Shown in pieces: positions 58,640-64,000 of a DNA stretch of 64,000 bases (the stretch's first letter is position 1; each line of letters opens with the position of its first letter). This DNA is from Cryptomeria japonica (lineage: Eukaryota > Streptophyta > Pinopsida > Cupressales > Cupressaceae), in contig NC_081415.1 in NCBI RefSeq assembly GCF_030272615.1, positions 193,114,695 through 193,178,694 of the forward strand, in the 5' to 3' direction. The notes below the pieces were generated by a model. It did not search any database. It was given only the letters and a program-made list of their open reading frames with translations, and was not told where the DNA came from. The translations under genes were made by a program, and so were the position numbers.

Positions 58640-59200
58640 TCTGAAGCGCTAAGAAATTGAATCAAAAAAAGGAATGACATTGTCAATTGCCTCCTAGAAA
58701 TGCATGCAAAATGTGGAAGCATAAAACAACATGAGAACTATTTTTCTGCAAAGAAAGACTCTCATGAATGTCGTGGTGATGGAATATGCACAAAATAGAC
58801 TTTAAAATGCATTTGGATATTTACACACGAATTCAAATGGTGACAGAGCTATTGTGGCCACCACTACCCTAGCAAACATGAATGCACTAGATCTATTAAA
58901 ATAACTTTGAAGCTTTCAAACAATTGGAATTCACAAGCATGAAGTTTTTAAAAAGAGCATCAACATTTTTAAAAGCATAGAGAAATCAAAATTTCTGTCA
59001 AGATCTTTAGTTGCAATCATGGAGACAATCGTGGAAGCAACAAGGAAGTTTTAAACTCTAGTATGCAATGATTCACAAAAATATGCACAAAATGATTTTC
59101 TTCCACAACATCAATGTGCTTGAACTATTCCAAATCTAAATTAATAATTGGAAAGTGAATCAAGGAATAATAGAACATTATGTCGTATTATCTCACATTA
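58640..59200 (+). pseudogene. Possible PPR gene fragment 2
   Basis: The translation at 58676 reads 'DIVNCLLEMHAKCGSIKQHE', a near match to the PPR signature 'DIVV.NALLEMYAKCGSI..A'. Downstream, in other frames, 'VATTTLANMNAL' resembles the 'A.TL.ACANMGAL' segment. 'IIEHYV' near 59170 resembles the 'MEHYVCMVDL' block of the E-motif region. The order and spacing are those of one C-terminal PPR-E protein broken by many stops and shifts. It may belong with 57349-57560. Confidence 0.4.
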
Positions 59201-59837
59201 CAAATAAATTGGCAGTAAACATCTAGTATTCCGTCTATGGACCTGATTTCTATAACAAATGAATCATAGAGACTACAAATAGAAAGAAAGAATAGGATAT
59301 AGCAAAAACTTCGAAACTAAAAATGACATGAGACTGCTTTGATCAATTTAATATATTCAGTAGTAATACTAATATGTAACCTAAAAATAAGGGTCGTGAC
59401 ATAGTTGCAATCTTGGACATAGGCAATGATCTCATCTAGATTCTTTCTTCAGACTGCATTCTTGTTTGTAAATGGGGATCCGTGGCTTATTTAGATTGGG
59501 ATTTGTGTGAAGAGAAGAAACCAAGCATTGTAGCAGAAGATGACGCAACAAATGATAAAGATGAGAGTTTCAACTTAAAACGGTATGTACTCTCCCGCTT
59601 GCACAAGGGTTGAGATGAAACTATGAAATAGAATGAATGGAACGATATAGATTTAATTAGAGAAGCTCAAACACCCCACCACTTGTAGAAGTTCAAATCA
59701 AATGCTTTACCATGTCTTGTGAGCCGTTACAATTAACCCCACCATGCCAAGCAGTTCTGTAACTATCCGGAATTCCAACCAATTCTGTTTTGTTTATCGA
59801 ATGTGCTGACATTGTATAGAACACCTCTCGGCGTAAT
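59200..59837. other. Intergenic, nothing recognised
   Basis: No ORF or repeat boundary identified until copy B of the dispersed repeat starts at 59838. Confidence 0.45.
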
Positions 59838-62698
59838 TATGCCCTCACTGTTGATAGTCTATGTTTTATGAAATTCTATATAATATAAATTAACTTATTC
59901 AAAGTTAGTGGACTTTTATTTCGACAAAATAAAAGTATAACAGATGGGATGAGATCTTTTATTTTTAATGTTTAAATTAATTTGAAAAAGTAAGAATTTG
60001 ATCAAGTTGAGTTCATTTTAAGAGGAGAAAAATGGACATCTACGATGATATTAACCTTTTTAAATTTTGTATTATTAGTCAATAAATACTCAATCACTCA
60101 ATTATTAATCTTTTAAATAATTTTTGACAACTAGTAAAATTAAATCATGTTACTTAACTCATACACAATATAAAACAAATATATTTCACTAACATAAATC
60201 TCATAATAATACAAAAGTTAATTTATTCCAATAGAATGAAAGTAACAGGGATCTTATTTTACTATGTATATCAAATTTTATATGCAAATCTTAGTTTTAC
60301 TTCTGAAAGTTTTTTAAGTGGGAGATTTGATGCTATTTGATTGAAATTTGTCCATTCTAGCAAACATTACATTAAGACTATACATTGGGATATGTAAAAG
60401 ATGGTTTTAAGATCATGGCTATTTGTCTTCTACCATTATTTTTGGGTCCATTATCACACTAGATTGTATATTTGAATAAACAAAAGGGATTTTGGATCCA
60501 TCATCGCACTAGATTATGAAATCGAATAAGCAAAAAGGCTTTTAATCCATTGTAATACTAGATTATACATTTGGTTTAGAAAATTTGGTGTTTCGATACA
60601 TCATCACACTAAATTATACATTTGAATAAGCAAAAATGACTTTTTAAGGTGGGTGGTTGTCATGCATCAATATTTGAAGAATCATACAATAAGTATTATA
60701 ATAATTATGTATTTTTAAAATTTAAGCCTTAACATTATTTTAGACACATAAAATTGTGTTACATATCTTAAACATCGATAATCAATTTGTTAAATTTAAA
60801 GAAATATTATTTATAAGATAGTTTATTTTATTTAAAATTAAAATATGATCTATTTTATTATTAATTAACTCTTTAACATATTTTAGTTTTATTTAAAATT
60901 AAAACATAATCTACTTATTATTAATTAATCCTTTAATACTTTTAAACACGGTAGTTTAAGAAATGATTTCATAAATAGTTATAAAATTTGAACTTAAGTA
61001 TTTTAAAACATTATACTTAATGTCACCCTCAATTATGATTAAATGTTGATGGTCGAGGCACCACATAAAATAAATAACTGCTTGTCACCAATGCTCTTGT
61101 ATTATTAATTGTCATTTTTATTCTACTCTCTGTTGGGAAAATGGTGTCTCAACCTTGCATTTACATGAGGTTACTATTATCCCATAAGCTTCTAGTTAGT
61201 TAGATAAACATGCCGGTAAAGTTTCATCACAAGATCACAGCTAGATTAGAAGATATGAAAGTTTTCATTTTAGAGGGGTGTGATTAAAGGTTTAAACTTA
61301 ATTTTGGGGAATTTAGACCCTTTTAAAAATCCTAAAAAGTGGGTTGAAATGGTTTAGTGATTTACAAGTTGATAAAACACTTCACGAGATTTTTGTTGCT
61401 TCAAACGGTTCATCAATCGGACACACGGTTCACATGTTATGGCCTTCGGAAGCTTGTACTCCTGAAATAGGAAATATAAAATGTATTGGATACATAAATA
61501 AGTTGTAAAAGGGAGGGACATGTGTTGATGTGTGTTTTAACACATCATAGGGCATCTAGAAGGGAGATAAGGTTGGCTACACCTTATTGGGTGGTTTTAG
61601 CCCATGGTTTTGTAATAACATTTGATGGTTTCTTGTATTGCATCTCCTATATATGAGGTGCATAAGATAGAGGTTGTGTGTAAGAGTCTTATGGCTATTG
61701 AGTTACCTTTGAATATCTGATTAGTGGTACTCCTTGTGAAGAGATTTCTCTGCAAGTACATTGTAATCCATTTTTTATTGCTAAATAATTTATTGGGCGG
61801 CTTTTGGAGTGTGGGGTTTTTCTCTCAAAAGGGTTTTCCCCACGTAAACCACTGTGTTATTATTTGAATTTTCTTATGTCTATTTCTATTTTTTTTAACT
61901 ATTGTGACGATCTGTAATTTTTTTTGCATTACCCTTCTCTCAAGGTTAGTGTAGGAAGTTGTTCTACCACTTAACTTCCTTACACTCTCTACAATGATAG
62001 TTCTTATAAAAACTATTAAAGTTTTGCAATTCAATGGTTTAAATAGTAGGATATGGTTTAGTATAGATATTAATATTATATTTGTTTGATAAAATTAAAT
62101 ATCTTCATCATTATTGTATGGTATGGATAAAAAAAAATTTAGATATCTATATAAATGTATGTCATGTTCGAATTTGTCAAGATGTGAATTCAAATAGACA
62201 TACTTGTATTACAATTTCAAATTCTTATTCTGAATTCTATAAAAACTTAAATTATCATTTCATTTAATTGGTTTTGGATTATATTTTTTCAATGTACTAT
62301 AAGGCCAGTGGAATAGGAATGTTGTCTCTAGCATTTTTTCACATTATTTATTTTTTGTTCTTGTCATTATAAACTCAAACCTCTAACATACTAATTTATG
62401 ATTTTGTTTTGGAGTAGCTAGCAACTAGTAAAATACTTATTATAAATGAATCTAAACTCTACATAGGTATTTGACCTTTAACACATCTATTGCCATGAGT
62501 GTCTGATTAGGAAAAATTAATGTAACAACATTTTGAAAATGCTACAAGTATTGTATCTATCTTTCTTATTGTATACATGAATATGTGAAGTTGTGTTAAG
62601 AATGTGCATGCATGTTTTGTTTCAAAATTTCATAATTTTTTTTGTATGAAAATACAAGGCTACAAATTATTTTATTCCAACTTCTTCTTTCTAAATGT
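59838..62698. repeat. Unnamed dispersed repeat, copy B (fullest copy)
   Basis: Covers the segments present in copies A and C: 59838-60640 matches copy C, and 60095-61115 plus 61990-62698 match copy A. Excluding the 854-bp solo LTR and its duplication, it is about 2.0 kb. No ORF of note, no TG...CA or terminal inverted repeat seen at the outer edges. The four-unit tandem array is at 60445-60645. Confidence 0.75.
61131..61984 (+). mobile_element. Solo LTR, Copia-like, 854 bp
   Basis: TGTTGGGAAAATGG...AACTTCCTTACA, flanked by a perfect CTCTC duplication (61126-61130 and 61985-61989). It is absent at the same place in copy A (40854-40885), which reads straight across. 'tcctatatatgaggtgc' near 61650 is a TATA-like element. 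'gttttccccacgtaaacc' near 61835 is typical of the downstream part of Copia LTRs. No internal coding. Confidence 0.88.
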
Positions 62699-62917
62699 GT
62701 TATGACTCTATTGTCCAATAGATAGGCACTAGTTTGAGACCATTCACCAATCTCACACCATTAAATCAAAATATTCTAATTAGTAGTTAGTTTAGATGGT
62801 CCTTCTTGTGCACCCATGACTATCAATATAACCAAGGAATTATATTTAAGTGAAAAATCACAAAACATAATTTATGTGGGTAATTCTTTTTTACAGTCAT
62901 ATCAACTATATAGGGGT
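62699..62917. other. Intergenic, nothing recognised
   Basis: AT-rich sequence between repeat copy B and the GC-rich island that follows. No ORF or repeat boundary identified. Confidence 0.4.
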
Positions 62918-63184
62918 TATTGGCTAGCGATGGGCGGGAAAGGGAGCGTAGGAGGAAGTGGGCAGGGGAGGGTTTTGTTGGTGGGTTATCTTGGTTCTGC
63001 TAATGAGGATAGAGATGGTTATGGGGGAGATGATCCGTTTTTCTCCGTCCTCTTTCCTTTTTTTTGGCCTTTTCTTGCCATTGTGGAATGAGGGTTTTCC
63101 ACTGAGGGCTTAGAGGAGTTGTTGGTTTGGTTTGTGGAGACTGTGGCAGGACACCTCTTGACTATTATTATTATTATTATTATT
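62918..63184 (+). other. GC-rich island ending in (TAT)n, possible retroposed fragment
   Basis: Purine- and G-rich sequence unlike its AT-rich surroundings, ending in a (TAT)7 tract at 63163-63184. An open frame covers 62816-63091 ('GRVLLVGYLGSANEDRDGYG' in the GC-rich part), and after its stop the frame stays open for about 25 more codons ('GFSTEGLEELLVWFVETVAG'). This could be the 3' end of a retroposed transcript. No family recognised and no target duplication found. Confidence 0.3.
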
Positions 63185-63234
63185 GCAATCACATAGTCAA
63201 AGACATTGATTTTCAGTCAATCTAGCACTTCCCA

Positions 63235-63585
63235 TTATTGAAAGAAGTCTTGTGTTGTACAATTTTGTAAAATTTTACTAACTTCATCCATGTTACTCTT
63301 TAGGCTATCAAACGATTTTATATTGAATATCCAAAAAGTATTTTTATGGTTATAAATTATTGTGTTATTTAACTCCAATATTGACCAAGATTTGAAATAC
63401 TCTTCGTTTCTTGAAATACTCTCATTGTCAAATTTGAAGACATGCTGAACTAGTTGGTTGCCAAATACCAGAGCTCTGAAATACCAACAAATGAAGTAGA
63501 ATAACCATAGCAAACTCACTACTAAAATCAAAACAAGTACAACAAGAAGTGGTGCAAGGGAGGAAAAGGAAATTAAAAAACTCAT
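63235..63585 (-). CDS. Hypothetical membrane ORF, 116 aa
   Basis: Minus-strand ATG at 63585. Residues about 10-36 form one long hydrophobic segment ('APLLVVLVLILVVSLLWLFY'), then a soluble, mixed-charge part ('KFDNESISRNEEYFKSWSIL') with no motif recognised. It could be an exon of a membrane protein or a chance frame. No promoter seen. Confidence 0.25.
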   Translation of the reverse strand: MSFLISFSSLAPLLVVLVLILVVSLLWLFYFICWYFRALVFGNQLVQHVFKFDNESISRNEEYFKSWSILELNNTIIYNHKNTFWIFNIKSFDSLKSNMDEVSKILQNCTTQDFFQ

Positions 63586-63668
63586 CCATATAAAATCCTA
63601 ATTTCCAACAAATGATTGTTGGCATTTTCATGAAGATTACATTAATGAAATGTTATGTTATCATTGAT

Positions 63669-64000
63669 GTTAATTATAACCGATAATGATGTTTATATAA
63701 TGTTGTTTTGTAAGCGATAGGAAGAGCTAGTGAAAGGAACTGCAATTAGTAGGCGAGTTTGTGGAGGAAACCGGTATTACTATGAAATGGAGAGTTGAAT
63801 CGGTAAACCCTACCTATTGATATGATAAACCTTAACCGTTGAAGTTTGGTGAATCGGTTGTATTGGTTTATGATCTAATAATGAGCGGTAATGATTATGA
63901 CACATATGCATGTTGTATGAGAAGAGTTTCAAATGGTTTTTGGTCCGTAGAGATAACGATTTTTATCTTGGGAATGAAAAAGTATATTGCATGTAATACA
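63669..64000 (+). other. Possible start of an LTR, cut by the window end
   Basis: From 'tgttaattataaccgataat' on, the sequence has a different character, with several 'accg(a/g)t' / '(a/t)cggt' motifs, reminiscent of Copia-type LTRs. Only one end is present, so neither a partner nor a target duplication can be tested. Confidence 0.2.

Overview
The window looks like intergenic DNA from a very large, repeat-rich plant nuclear genome. The evidence is Ty3/gypsy elements with plant-type gag-pol, plant LINEs with the DUF4283/zinc-knuckle ORF1 and an RVT-zinc/RNase H tail, Copia-type solo LTRs, degenerate plant telomere repeat and decayed pentatricopeptide-repeat (PPR) fragments. A conifer or other gymnosperm fits best, but this is inference from element style. 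No rRNA, tRNA, CRISPR array or bacterial-type operon was seen. Almost all coding sequence is decayed transposon sequence.

Layout. 1-5050: AT-rich DNA with one broken LINE ORF1. 5053-6310: minus-strand LINE ORF1 remnant holding an (AG)58 tract. 6312-41621: a four-level nest. Level 0 is an unnamed repeat family (copy A: 6312-7281 plus 40854-41621). Level 1 is a minus-strand, 5'-truncated LINE inside copy A, with 17-bp target duplications at 7265-7281 and 40837-40853. Level 2 is a 29-kb plus-strand Tat-like gypsy element (8486-37721) inside the LINE. Its LTRs are about 6 kb each before later insertions and carry their own ORF of about 1,200 codons. Level 3 is a solo LTR (13988-15566) in its 5' LTR and a complete gag-protease element (27663-35526, perfect GATAC duplication) in its 3' LTR.

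42277-46824 is a candidate 4.5-kb solo LTR that abuts a compound microsatellite. 49100-49690 holds the best candidate host gene: tandem promoter repeats, a TATA box and a 60-aa membrane or secreted small protein. Its 3' region is followed by copy C of the repeat family. 50869-52458 is a short non-autonomous minus-strand LTR element with identifiable PBS and PPT and an internal array of 41-bp hairpin-forming repeats. 53362-53700 is a CDS-less partial duplicate of the small gene followed by a 127-bp near-perfect hairpin. 53805-56720 is degenerate interstitial telomeric repeat split by a Copia-like solo LTR (54963-55474). 57300-59300 has PPR-like fragments. 59838-62698 is copy B of the repeat family, split by another solo LTR (61131-61984). 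The end of the window has a GC-rich island, an unrecognised membrane ORF and a possible LTR start.

Insertion boundaries were read by eye from homology breaks, TG...CA ends and target duplications. Similarity levels are hand estimates. Family names rest on motif recognition, not searches.
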